13,963 nucleotides of DNA from Chloroflexota bacterium (GTDB lineage Bacteria > Chloroflexota > Dehalococcoidia > Dehalococcoidales > RBG-16-60-22), in contig JACPQH010000039.1 of NCBI GenBank assembly GCA_016190585.1, forward strand, positions 1 to 13,963. The letters are read 5' to 3'. Positions 6,721-13,844 of this stretch are shown here, piece after piece. Position 1 is the first letter of the stretch. Each line of letters starts with the position of its first letter. Under the pieces are notes generated by a model. The model did no database searches. It was given only the letters and a program-made list of their open reading frames with translations, and had not been told where the DNA came from. Both the position numbers and the translations under genes were made by a program.

Positions 6721-7902
6721 ATGGCGGAAAGCGAGACGCCCAGGCTGGACGAGCTCGAGTCGGGGCCGTGGCCCAGCTTCGTAACCGAGATCAAGAAAGC
6801 CGCCAGGAAGAAGCCCGCGGCCCGGGACCTGCTGCGCCAGCTCGAGCTTTCTTACGAGGACAAGGTCACCCACTGGAAACACGGGGGCATCGTCGGGGTG
6901 AGGGGCTACGGGGGCGGCGTCATCGGCCGGTACTCGGACGTGCCGGAGAAGTTCCCGGACACCGCCGCTTTCCACACCGTCCGGGTGAACATGCCCAGCG
7001 GCTGGTTCTACAACACGCAAGCCCTGCGCCAGGTCTGCGACATCTGGGAGCAGTACGGCAGTGGCATCACCAACTTCCACGGCTCAACCGGCGATATCAT
7101 CCTTCTCGGGACCACCACCGAGAACCTGCAGCCATGTTTCGACGCCCTGAGCGGCGAGGCCGGTTTTGACCTGGGCGGCTCCGGTTCCGCGCTGAGGACG
7201 CCAAGCTGCTGTATCGGGCCCGCCCGGTGCGAGTGGGCGTGCGTTGATACCCTGGATATGTGCAATGACCTGACCCATACCTTCCAGGACGCCCTGCACC
7301 GCCCCGCCTGGCCGTACAAGTTCAAGATCAAGATTTCGGGCTGCCCGAACGACTGCGTGGCGGCCATCGCCCGGGCCGATATGCCGGTCATCGGGACGTG
7401 GCGGGACGCCATCCGCATCGACCAGGCCGAGGTGCGGCGGTACGCGGCGGGCGGGCTTGACATAAGAAATGAAGTCGTTGCCCAATGCCCTACCGGGGCG
7501 CTGGATTTCGACGGCGCCATGCTGAAGCTGAGCCAGGAGGACTGCGTTCGCTGCATGCACTGCATCAACCGGATGCCCATGGCCCTCCGCCCCGGCGTGG
7601 AGCGCGGCGCGACGATAATGATCGGGGGCAAGGCCCCGATAATCAAGGGCGCCTTCCTCTCCTGGGTGCTGGTCCCGTTCATGAAGATGGAGCCGCCGTA
7701 CACCGAGTTCAAGGAGCTTATCGCCAGGATATGGGACTGGTGGGTCGAGAACGGGCGGACCCGTGAGCGAATCGGCGAGCTTATCGAGCGCCTGGGCCTG
7801 GCCCGGTTCCTGCGCGACATCGGGCTGAAACCGTCGCCTCAGATGGTGTTCCGGCCGCGGTCAAACCCCTACGTTTTCTGGCCACCGGAACAACTTAAAT
7901 AA
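6721..7902 (+). CDS. dsrA: DsrA, dissimilatory sulfite reductase alpha subunit
   Basis: A 393-residue subunit of the cytoplasmic alpha2beta2 enzyme that reduces sulfite, using siroheme coupled to [4Fe-4S] and DsrC as co-substrate. The [21 protein letters not shown] block is a DsrA hallmark. The siroheme/Fe-S ligands are C164 and C170 (C-x5-C, CIGPARC) and C208 and C212 (C-x3-C, CPNDC). An inserted ferredoxin domain has C256 and C275/C278/C281 (CVRCMHC). The frame is open back to 6655, but ATG 6721 is chosen because AGGAGG (6711-6716) lies 4 nt before it and the promoter ends at 6647. Compared with Desulfovibrio DsrA, the loop before the ferredoxin domain (residues about 240-252) is short. dsrB follows after 18 nt. 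Confidence 0.98.
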   Translation: MAESETPRLDELESGPWPSFVTEIKKAARKKPAARDLLRQLELSYEDKVTHWKHGGIVGVRGYGGGVIGRYSDVPEKFPDTAAFHTVRVNMPSGWFYNTQALRQVCDIWEQYGSGITNFHGSTGDIILLGTTTENLQPCFDALSGEAGFDLGGSGSALRTPSCCIGPARCEWACVDTLDMCNDLTHTFQDALHRPAWPYKFKIKISGCPNDCVAAIARADMPVIGTWRDAIRIDQAEVRRYAAGGLDIRNEVVAQCPTGALDFDGAMLKLSQEDCVRCMHCINRMPMALRPGVERGATIMIGGKAPIIKGAFLSWVLVPFMKMEPPYTEFKELIARIWDWWVENGRTRERIGELIERLGLARFLRDIGLKPSPQMVFRPRSNPYVFWPPEQLK

Positions 7903-7920
7903 AATAGCAGGGGGTTTAGT

Positions 7921-8982
7921 ATGCCGATAGACCTGGGACCGCCGGACTTCAGAACCATGCTCCACCCCGCCCTCAAGAAGAACTACGGGCAGTGGAAGTA
8001 CCATGAAAAGCTGCAGCCGGGTTTGCTCCGGCATGTCGCCGAGAACGGCGAAGAAGTTTTTACCGTGAGGGTCGGGTCGCCCCGGCTTGTCAGCGTTGAT
8101 TTCGTGCGCGAGGTCTGCGACATCGCGGACAAGTACTGCGACGGCTACCTGCGGTTCACCAGCCGTCACTGCATCGAGTTTATGACACCCGACAAGACCA
8201 GGGTACAGCCCCTTATCGAAGAGATAAAAAAGCACGGCCTGCCGGTGGGCGGCACCGGCGCCTCCGTGTCCAACATCGTGCACACCCAGGGCTGGATCCA
8301 CTGCCACAGCGCCGCCACCGATGCCTCCGGGCCGGTGAAGGCCATCATGGACGAGCTGTACGACTACTTCGGCTCGATGGACTTGCCCGCCACGCTCAGG
8401 ATATCGTTCGCCTGTTGCTTGAACATGTGCGGCGCCATTCACTGCTCGGACATCGGTATCGTGGGCATACACCGCAAGCCGCCCAAGGTCAATCATGAGA
8501 AGGTGGCCGCCATCTGCGAGATACCGACGACGATGGCGAGCTGCCCCACCGGCGCCATACGGCGGCACCCCGACCCCAAGATAAAGAGCGTGGTCGTTAA
8601 CGAGGACCGCTGCATGTACTGCTCCAACTGCTTTACCGTCTGCCCGGCGATGCCCATCGCCGATGCCGCGGGCGACGGCCTGGCGGTCTTCGTCGGCGGC
8701 AAGGTGTCCAACGCCCGGCGCGGGCCCATGTTCTCGCGGCTGGCTATTCCGTACCTGCCCAACAACCCGCCGCGCTGGCCGGAGCTGGTCGGCGCCGTGA
8801 AGAACATCGTCGAGGTCTACGCCGCGCGCGCCCGCAAATGGGAGCGTATGGGCGAGTGGATCGAGCGTATCGGCTGGGAAAGGTTCTTCGACCTGGCGGA
8901 AATTCCTTTCACCGAGCAGCATATCGATGATTTCACCCACGCCGTCGGCACCTTCCGCACCTCGACGCAGTTCAAATGGTAA
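7921..8982 (+). CDS. dsrB: DsrB, dissimilatory sulfite reductase beta subunit
   Basis: A 353-residue partner of DsrA. The catalytic siroheme/[4Fe-4S] ligands are recognisable as C128 ([15 protein letters not shown]), C165-C166 and C170 ([12 protein letters not shown]). The ferredoxin domain has C208 (SCPTGA) and C231/C234/C237/C241 ([11 protein letters not shown]). The [12 protein letters not shown] and [10 protein letters not shown] stretches and the final ERIGWERFF helix are standard for DsrB, so the protein looks complete and active. The ATG at 7921 has AGGGGG (7909-7914) 6 nt upstream. It is cotranscribed with dsrA, and a TTG-initiated dsrD follows 12 nt later. Confidence 0.98.
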   Translation: MPIDLGPPDFRTMLHPALKKNYGQWKYHEKLQPGLLRHVAENGEEVFTVRVGSPRLVSVDFVREVCDIADKYCDGYLRFTSRHCIEFMTPDKTRVQPLIEEIKKHGLPVGGTGASVSNIVHTQGWIHCHSAATDASGPVKAIMDELYDYFGSMDLPATLRISFACCLNMCGAIHCSDIGIVGIHRKPPKVNHEKVAAICEIPTTMASCPTGAIRRHPDPKIKSVVVNEDRCMYCSNCFTVCPAMPIADAAGDGLAVFVGGKVSNARRGPMFSRLAIPYLPNNPPRWPELVGAVKNIVEVYAARARKWERMGEWIERIGWERFFDLAEIPFTEQHIDDFTHAVGTFRTSTQFKW

Positions 8983-8994
8983 AAGGGGGGCACC

Positions 8995-9201
8995 TTGAGC
9001 GAGCTTAGCGAGACCGAGATCGAAGATAAGGTCCTGCACTACCTGTCAACGGTGGACATGGCCAAGAACCGGGTGGTCGCCAACGCTATCGGCGTGGAGA
9101 AAGCGCTGGTCGACAAGGCCATCAGCCGGCTGGCGGTGGCCGACAGGATCGAATATCTCTACCTGGGAACGTCCTATATCAAGCTCAAGGGTAAGCCCTG
9201 A
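8995..9201 (+). CDS. dsrD: DsrD, small winged-helix activator of DsrAB
   Basis: A 68-residue protein with a winged-helix pattern. Helices lie about residues 6-19, 24-32 and 35-48, then a strand pair RIEYLYLGTSYIKLKG forms the wing. In Desulfovibrio the DsrD protein is reported to bind DsrAB and raise its activity rather than bind DNA. The gene is mostly found in reductive-type dsr loci. The start is TTG (8995-8997), 4 nt after a run of six G (8985-8990). The next in-frame Met is residue 22, which would remove the first helix. It is slightly shorter than the roughly 78 residues usual in Desulfovibrio, mainly at the C-terminal tail. Confidence 0.9.
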   Translation: MSELSETEIEDKVLHYLSTVDMAKNRVVANAIGVEKALVDKAISRLAVADRIEYLYLGTSYIKLKGKP

Positions 9202-9206
9202 TTGCG

Positions 9207-10619
9207 GTGAATGGTAACAGGCCGGTCGAAGGAGCCATACCCAGGGTCGTAATCGCGGCCCCGCAGGGGCGCTCCGGGAAAACGATTGTCAGCCTGGCGC
9301 TGTGCGCCGCTTTCCGCCGGAGCGGCCTGGCCGTGCAGCCCTTTAAAAAAGGGCCGGATTATATCGACCCGTCCTGGCTGACGGCGGCCGCCGGCCGGAC
9401 CTGCCGCAACCTGGACCCCATTCTCATGCCGGAGAAGACGCTGCTCGGCTCTTTCCGGCGGGCCGGCGCCGGCGCTGATCTCGCCGTCATCGAAGGGGCG
9501 ATGGGGCTTTACGACGGCCTGGAGGGCGGCGGCCAAGGCTCTACCGCCCATGTCGCCGGATTGCTGCGCAGTCCCGTGCTGCTGGTGGTCAACGCTGCCC
9601 GCATGACGCAGAGCGCCGCGGCTATGGTGCTCGGCTACCAGCGTTTCGACCCGGAGTGCCGGATAGCCGGCGTGATTCTCAACAACGTGGCCGGGAGTCG
9701 CCACGAGGCCAAGCTGACGGCGGCCATCGAAAAGCACTGCGGGATTCCCGTCGCGGGTTGCGTGAGCCGGGACAGCGCCCTGAATATCGGCGAGCGGCAC
9801 CTCGGCCTGGTGCCCTACCGGGAGGCGGGGGATACTACCCTGCTCGCCGGGATAAGCGACCGCCTTAGGTCCAGTTTCGACCTGGACGGGATCCTGGCTA
9901 TCGCCCGCGCCGCCCCGGCCCTGGCCGGGGACAGTCCCGTCCCGCCCCGCCGCCCCCCAGGCGCGGCGAGAATAGGGATAATCTATGATAACGTCTTCAC
10001 CTTCTACTACCCGGAAAACCTGGAGGCCCTCGTGGAGGCCGGCGCCGGGCTGGTCTACATCGACTCCTTGAAGTCGGACGAGCTGCCGGCCGTGGACGGG
10101 CTCTACATCGGGGGCGGCTTTCCCGAGATGTTCCTGGAGTCTCTGGAGGCCAACGCCCGGCTGCGACAATCCATCGCCCGCGCCGTCGAGGACGGCCTGC
10201 CGGTTTATGCCGAGTGCGCCGGCCTGATGTTCCTGTGCCGGTCCATCATCCGGCAGGGCAAGCGGTACCGCATGGCGGGCGTCATCCCGGCTGACGTGGA
10301 ATTATGTGGAAGGCAGCAGGGGCACGGCTATGTCGCGGCGGAGGTAGTTGCGGACAATCCGCTGTTCCCGGTCGGGCGCACCTTCCGGGGGCACGAGTTC
10401 CATTACTCGCGGCTGACCTGGGTATCGGGTTTGAAATGCGCGTATCACCTGCGCCGGGGGCGGGGCATCGGCGACGGCCGGGACGGCGTGGTCTACCGGA
10501 ACGTCCTCGCGGCCTATACGCACCTGCACGCCCTGGGGTCGCCGGATTGGGCGGCGGCGCTGGTTGACCTGGCGCGGCACGGGCGGCGCAGCGAGCTCGC
10601 CCTGGCGCCGCAGGCTTAA
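9207..10619 (+). CDS. dsrN: DsrN, CbiA/CobB-family amidase likely acting on siroheme
   Basis: A 470-residue glutamine-dependent amidotransferase of the cobyrinate a,c-diamide synthase family. The N-terminal ATPase part has a P-loop, APQGRSGKT (residues 18-26), and DxxxIEGAMGLYDG (91-104). The C-terminal class-I glutaminase part has the nucleophile C337 in YAECAGLMFL and a conserved His in YTHLHA (439 or 441). In dsr loci this protein (DsrN) is proposed to convert siroheme to its amide for DsrAB. A role in cobalamin synthesis cannot be excluded from sequence, but no cob genes are nearby. The start is GTG 9207, 5 nt after the dsrD stop. AAGGG (9187-9191) is rather distant, so a rare ATT start at 9201 is conceivable. 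Confidence 0.9.
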   Translation: MNGNRPVEGAIPRVVIAAPQGRSGKTIVSLALCAAFRRSGLAVQPFKKGPDYIDPSWLTAAAGRTCRNLDPILMPEKTLLGSFRRAGAGADLAVIEGAMGLYDGLEGGGQGSTAHVAGLLRSPVLLVVNAARMTQSAAAMVLGYQRFDPECRIAGVILNNVAGSRHEAKLTAAIEKHCGIPVAGCVSRDSALNIGERHLGLVPYREAGDTTLLAGISDRLRSSFDLDGILAIARAAPALAGDSPVPPRRPPGAARIGIIYDNVFTFYYPENLEALVEAGAGLVYIDSLKSDELPAVDGLYIGGGFPEMFLESLEANARLRQSIARAVEDGLPVYAECAGLMFLCRSIIRQGKRYRMAGVIPADVELCGRQQGHGYVAAEVVADNPLFPVGRTFRGHEFHYSRLTWVSGLKCAYHLRRGRGIGDGRDGVVYRNVLAAYTHLHALGSPDWAAALVDLARHGRRSELALAPQA

Positions 10620-10642
10620 TTTTACTGTCCAAGGAGGTCAGG

Positions 10643-10957
10643 ATGCCAATCACGACACTGGGGGGAATTGAGATTGAGGTTGACGAGGACGGCTTCATAC
10701 AGGAGCCGGAGAAGTGGTGCAAGGCGATCGCTGAAGACCTGGCGAAGCTGGAAGAAGCCTCGATGAACGAGGACGCCTGGAAGCTGGTCGACTACCTGAG
10801 GAACTATTTCCTGGAGTACGGCATCGCGCCGCCGGTACGGATGCTGACCCGGCAGACCGGGCTTGACCTGAAGCAGATCTACAAGCTGTTCCCCAGCGGG
10901 CCGGCCAAGGGCGCCTGCAAGGTGGCCGGGCTGCCTAAACCCACCGGCTGCGTATAG
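10643..10957 (+). CDS. dsrC: DsrC, sulfur-carrier co-substrate of DsrAB
   Basis: A 104-residue TusE/DsrC-family protein. The flexible C-terminal arm ends in GACKVAGLPKPTGCV and keeps both redox cysteines: penultimate C103 and C92 with ten residues between. That is the signature of true DsrC rather than TusE-like relatives that lack the second Cys. During sulfite reduction DsrC forms a trisulfide that is then reduced by a DsrMK module. C26 is an additional cysteine. AAGGAGGT lies just upstream of the ATG, the strongest ribosome site in the window, consistent with a need for much DsrC. It sits 23 nt after dsrN and 9 nt before the second dsrM-like gene. Confidence 0.98.
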   Translation: MPITTLGGIEIEVDEDGFIQEPEKWCKAIAEDLAKLEEASMNEDAWKLVDYLRNYFLEYGIAPPVRMLTRQTGLDLKQIYKLFPSGPAKGACKVAGLPKPTGCV

Positions 10958-10966
10958 GGTACGGTC

Positions 10967-11911
10967 TTGGCGCTTTCCCTACCGCAACTGGCGACCTATC
11001 TTTCCTACGTACTCATTATCCTGCTCTACGCGAGGAAGATACGAAAGGTCGCCGGGATGCCGCGCCACCTGCGCTGGGAGCTTTACCCGGTGGTGACGGA
11101 GAAGAACTACCGCTACGGCGGCTCGTACTTCGAGGAGCCGGAGTGGTGGACGATACCCCAACGCAAGATGTGGTCGCGGGCAGTCGTCTACCTGCTGAAA
11201 AAGTACCTCTTCTTCGGGGGGTACTACCGGCGCGACCGGGCGTACTGGCTCGGCCTGTTTCCCTGGCATACCGGTTTCTACCTTATCGTCACCTTTCATA
11301 TCCTGTCTTTTTTCGGGGCCCTGGCGGGGACGGTTGCCGGGCTGGTTATCGCCGCCGATTCGGCCAGCTTCCTGGGCCGGGCCCTCTATTACCTGACGCT
11401 GGGGACGGCGGCAGGGAGCTTTGTTACCGGGGCTTTCGGCAGCGCCGCCATGCTGGTCAAGCGGCTGGCCGACCCCGGTCTGCGCGCCTACGCCTCGCTC
11501 CAGAACTACTTTAACTACCTGTTCTTCCTGGCCGTCTTCCTCAGCGGGCTGGCGGCCTGGGCCTTCCACGACCCCACCCTGGCCGGCTACCGGGAGTTCT
11601 GGTCGAGCCTGATTACATTCAAATACATGAGCGTCGAGCCGCTCGCCTTTATCCACATCATGCTCTTCTCCCTGTTTTTAATGTACCTGCCGTTCACGCG
11701 CTCCACGCACTACATAACGAAGCTGTTCGCCTATTTCGGCGTCCGCTGGGACGACCGGCCCAACCTGAAGGGCAGCGGCCTTGACCCGGTATCGACCGGC
11801 TCGCTCACCCGCCCGGTAAGCTGGGCCGCCCCCCACATCCAGTCCGGTAAAAGCTGGGGCGAGGTGGTCCGGGGACTGCCCGAAGCAAACGGAACAGATG
11901 AGAAAGCTTAA
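10967..11911 (+). CDS. Second DsrM-like (NarI-type) cytochrome b membrane protein
   Basis: A 314-residue membrane protein with about six hydrophobic segments. Candidate heme ligands are H101, H111, H230 and H248, two pairs resembling the arrangement in DsrM at 4989-5981. It differs in its start: one helix (9-22), then a charged cytoplasmic stretch (RKIRKVAG to SYFEEPEWW, residues 23-61) before the core. It should oxidise menaquinol and feed the HdrD-like partner encoded next, whose ATG lies 14 bp inside its 3' end. The start is TTG 10967 with only a weak GGGT upstream, 9 nt after dsrC, so coupling with dsrC is likely. It could be named dsrM2. TmcC/HmeC-like relatives are an alternative. Confidence 0.85.
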   Translation: MALSLPQLATYLSYVLIILLYARKIRKVAGMPRHLRWELYPVVTEKNYRYGGSYFEEPEWWTIPQRKMWSRAVVYLLKKYLFFGGYYRRDRAYWLGLFPWHTGFYLIVTFHILSFFGALAGTVAGLVIAADSASFLGRALYYLTLGTAAGSFVTGAFGSAAMLVKRLADPGLRAYASLQNYFNYLFFLAVFLSGLAAWAFHDPTLAGYREFWSSLITFKYMSVEPLAFIHIMLFSLFLMYLPFTRSTHYITKLFAYFGVRWDDRPNLKGSGLDPVSTGSLTRPVSWAAPHIQSGKSWGEVVRGLPEANGTDEKA

Positions 11912-13493
11912 AATCGACCGGATAGGTAAAGACCGGGACGGGCAACTGGTCAGCATTACTAGCGGAGACCTGTCGCCGCTGCCCCTGGTGAAGGACGAAG
12001 AGCCGCCGATAAAGCCGCTGAGCGACCGGCAGAGGCTCGCGTGCGAGGCCTCACTGGACGGGGTATCGGCGCTGGCGCTGCCCCGGCCCCGGAGCAAGGC
12101 GGAGGAGGCCAGGCTTGTCCAGACTTTTCTGAGCGGTTTGAAGAAGCTTTTTTCCCGGGACGATAACTGGACCTTCCTCCAGCCGCTCGCCCTGTCCCTG
12201 GATTACTGCGCCAGGTGCCTGCTATGCAGCGAGGACTGCCCGGTATACCTGGCCAGCGGGCGGCAGGAGGCATACCGGCCGGCGTACCGCGCCGAGGTAC
12301 TGCGCCGGATCAAGCGTAAATACATCGACGGCGGCGGCCTGGCGGCGAGGCTCACTGAGGGCGATATCGAGCTCAACTGGACGACTATCGCCCGGCTGGC
12401 CGAGCTCGCCTACCGCTGTACATTGTGCCGCCGCTGCGCGCAGTCCTGCGACCGCGGCGTGGACAACGCCCTGATCACCCACGAGCTACGCAAGCTGTTC
12501 AGCCAGGAGATGGGCATCGCGCCCAGAGAGCTTCACGAGATGGGCACGGTACAGCAGCTAAAGGTCGGCGCCAGCACCGGCATCAACCCGAAGGCCTTCG
12601 GCAACATCATCGCTTTCGCCGAGCAGGAGATCGAGGACCGGACGGGGCTTGCCATAAAGATACCGGTAGACCGCGAGGGCGCCGATTTCCTCCTGATGCA
12701 CAACTCCGGGGAGTACCTCTCGTGGCTGGAGAACATCGAGGCTTTCGCCATTATCTACGAAGCCGCCGGGCTGAAGTGGACGCTCTCCAGCGAGCTTGCC
12801 GGCTACGAGGCCACCAACTACGGCGTCTGGTATGACGACATCCAGTTCGCCCGGATCGCCCTCCGGCAGTGCCATGCGGCCCGGAAACTGGGCGTGAGGA
12901 AAATCGTCATCGGCGAGTGCGGGCACGCCCACAAGGCCCTGACCGTCGTGGCCGACCGGCTGCTGACGGACGATACCTACGTGCCCCGGGAGAGCTACCT
13001 GCCGGCGCTGGCGGCGCTGGTGACGGGCGGCCGGCTAAAGGTAGACCCGGCGCGGAACGATTTCCCGGTGACCCTGCACGACCCCTGCAACATGGTGCGG
13101 CTGATGGGTATCGTCGAGCCGCAAAGGGCCATCCTGAAAAGCGTCTGCACCCGGTTCCGCGAGATGGCGCCGCACGGGGTAAACAACTACTGCTGCGGCG
13201 GCGGCAGCGGCTTCGCCGTCATGTCGGCCACCAACTTCGCGGACTGGCGGAGCGTCGTCGCCGGACGGCTGAAGCTGAAGCAGGTGCTGGATGCCTTCGG
13301 TGACGTTATCGACCCCGCCACCCGCAAGTACGTGTGCGCGCCCTGTTCCAACTGCAAAGGCCAGCTCCGCGACCTGTTCGCCCGCTACGACATCTGGGGG
13401 CGGTACGGCATCCTGTACGGCGGGCTGGTCGAGCTTGTGGTCAACGCCATGGTTGACATAAAGAAACCTTTCGTCCAGTGGGAGTGGCGCTGA
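11898..13493 (+). CDS. Second DsrK-like (HdrD-family) iron-sulfur protein
   Basis: A 531-residue protein with the same plan as DsrK but clearly divergent. The first 85 residues are a charged N-terminal region unlike that of the first DsrK. Then come C104/C107/C110/C114 (CARCLLCSEDCP) and C174/C177/C180/C184 (CTLCRRCAQSCD). C341 is in IGECGHAH, C397 in HDPCNMVR and C432-C433 in YCCGGGSG. The last cysteine group is C480/C483/C486 (CAPCSNC), not the CxC-AIDK of the other DsrK. It is expected to reduce a thiol/disulfide or DsrC trisulfide with electrons from the cytochrome b encoded just before. The overlap and the dsrC neighbour argue for DsrC as substrate. A TmcB- or HdrD-like role with another partner remains possible. 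Confidence 0.87.
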   Translation: MRKLKIDRIGKDRDGQLVSITSGDLSPLPLVKDEEPPIKPLSDRQRLACEASLDGVSALALPRPRSKAEEARLVQTFLSGLKKLFSRDDNWTFLQPLALSLDYCARCLLCSEDCPVYLASGRQEAYRPAYRAEVLRRIKRKYIDGGGLAARLTEGDIELNWTTIARLAELAYRCTLCRRCAQSCDRGVDNALITHELRKLFSQEMGIAPRELHEMGTVQQLKVGASTGINPKAFGNIIAFAEQEIEDRTGLAIKIPVDREGADFLLMHNSGEYLSWLENIEAFAIIYEAAGLKWTLSSELAGYEATNYGVWYDDIQFARIALRQCHAARKLGVRKIVIGECGHAHKALTVVADRLLTDDTYVPRESYLPALAALVTGGRLKVDPARNDFPVTLHDPCNMVRLMGIVEPQRAILKSVCTRFREMAPHGVNNYCCGGGSGFAVMSATNFADWRSVVAGRLKLKQVLDAFGDVIDPATRKYVCAPCSNCKGQLRDLFARYDIWGRYGILYGGLVELVVNAMVDIKKPFVQWEWR

Positions 13494-13569
13494 GCCAGTG
13501 CGCGCCTAACATGTGCTGATTCCGAAACGCCGTGACCTGACCCCGTGAGTCCACCCTCCTGGCAGGCAA

Positions 13570-13635
13570 GGGAGAGATTTAGAATGAGGGCGTCAACTCC
13601 CACGGGTCAAAGCCCTCACCTTAATGCTCTCTCCC
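13570..13635. repeat. Imperfect inverted repeat, first palindromic unit
   Basis: The left arm (13570-13591) begins GGGAGAGA and ends GAGGGC. The right arm (13612-13635) begins GCCCTCAC and ends TCTCTCCC, its near inverse complement. The loop is about 20 nt. A small extra hairpin, CTCTCC/GGAGAG (13629-13634, 13640-13645), overlaps the right edge. The composition resembles dispersed palindromic (REP/MITE-like) elements of intergenic DNA. As transcribed RNA it could also stabilise or end the dsr message. Confidence 0.5.
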
Positions 13636-13700
13636 GGGTGGAGAGGACATTGCAAGATTCCGGTTCTACTCAATCTTGGTTGGTTCCTTGTGCAGCCTCA

Positions 13701-13795
13701 CCCCCTTGCATCCCCCGCTCCATGTTTGGCAGTAGTGTATGTTATTTCGTCCAATGCTTAGAAACATCGAGCGGGGGAGAGCTAGTGCGAGGGGG
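13701..13795. repeat. Long imperfect inverted repeat, second palindromic unit
   Basis: TCCCCCGCTCCATGTTT (13711-13727) and AAACATCGAGCGGGGGA (13762-13778) are inverse complements with a single mismatch over 17 bp, around a 34-nt loop. Pairing resumes outside between CCCCCTTGCA (13701-13710) and TGCGAGGGGG (13786-13795), 9 of 10 matching, after a 7-nt bulge. The right arm shares the GGGAGAG...GAGGG pattern with the unit at 13570-13591, suggesting one repeat family. Confidence 0.6.
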
Positions 13796-13809
13796 CAGAG
13801 CCTCCTCGC
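13787..13809. repeat. Short 9-bp hairpin competing with the long repeat
   Basis: GCGAGGGGG (13787-13795) pairs fully with CCTCCTCGC (13801-13809), allowing one G-U pair, around the loop CAGAG. It uses bases that also belong to the outer arm of the 13701-13795 inverted repeat, so the two foldings exclude each other. No T-run follows. Confidence 0.5.
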
Positions 13810-13844
13810 TTACATGCTCCCCTCTCCGTCCATATATAGCTATG

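Larger units (their letters stand above)
13494..13844. other. Gene-free spacer with palindromic repeats
   Basis: After the dsrK-like stop there is no credible coding frame up to the IS-like end. No hairpin followed by a T-run is seen, so the operon end is not marked by a classical terminator. The stretch is dominated by C-rich and G-rich inverted repeats, listed separately. The 100-residue frame crossing it (13545-13847) is low-complexity and lacks any recognisable motif. Confidence 0.6.

Noticed and set aside
7861..9039. A 392-residue frame opposite dsrB
   Set aside because: It is antisense to an intact DsrB, has no recognisable motif and its composition follows from the codon bias of the real gene.
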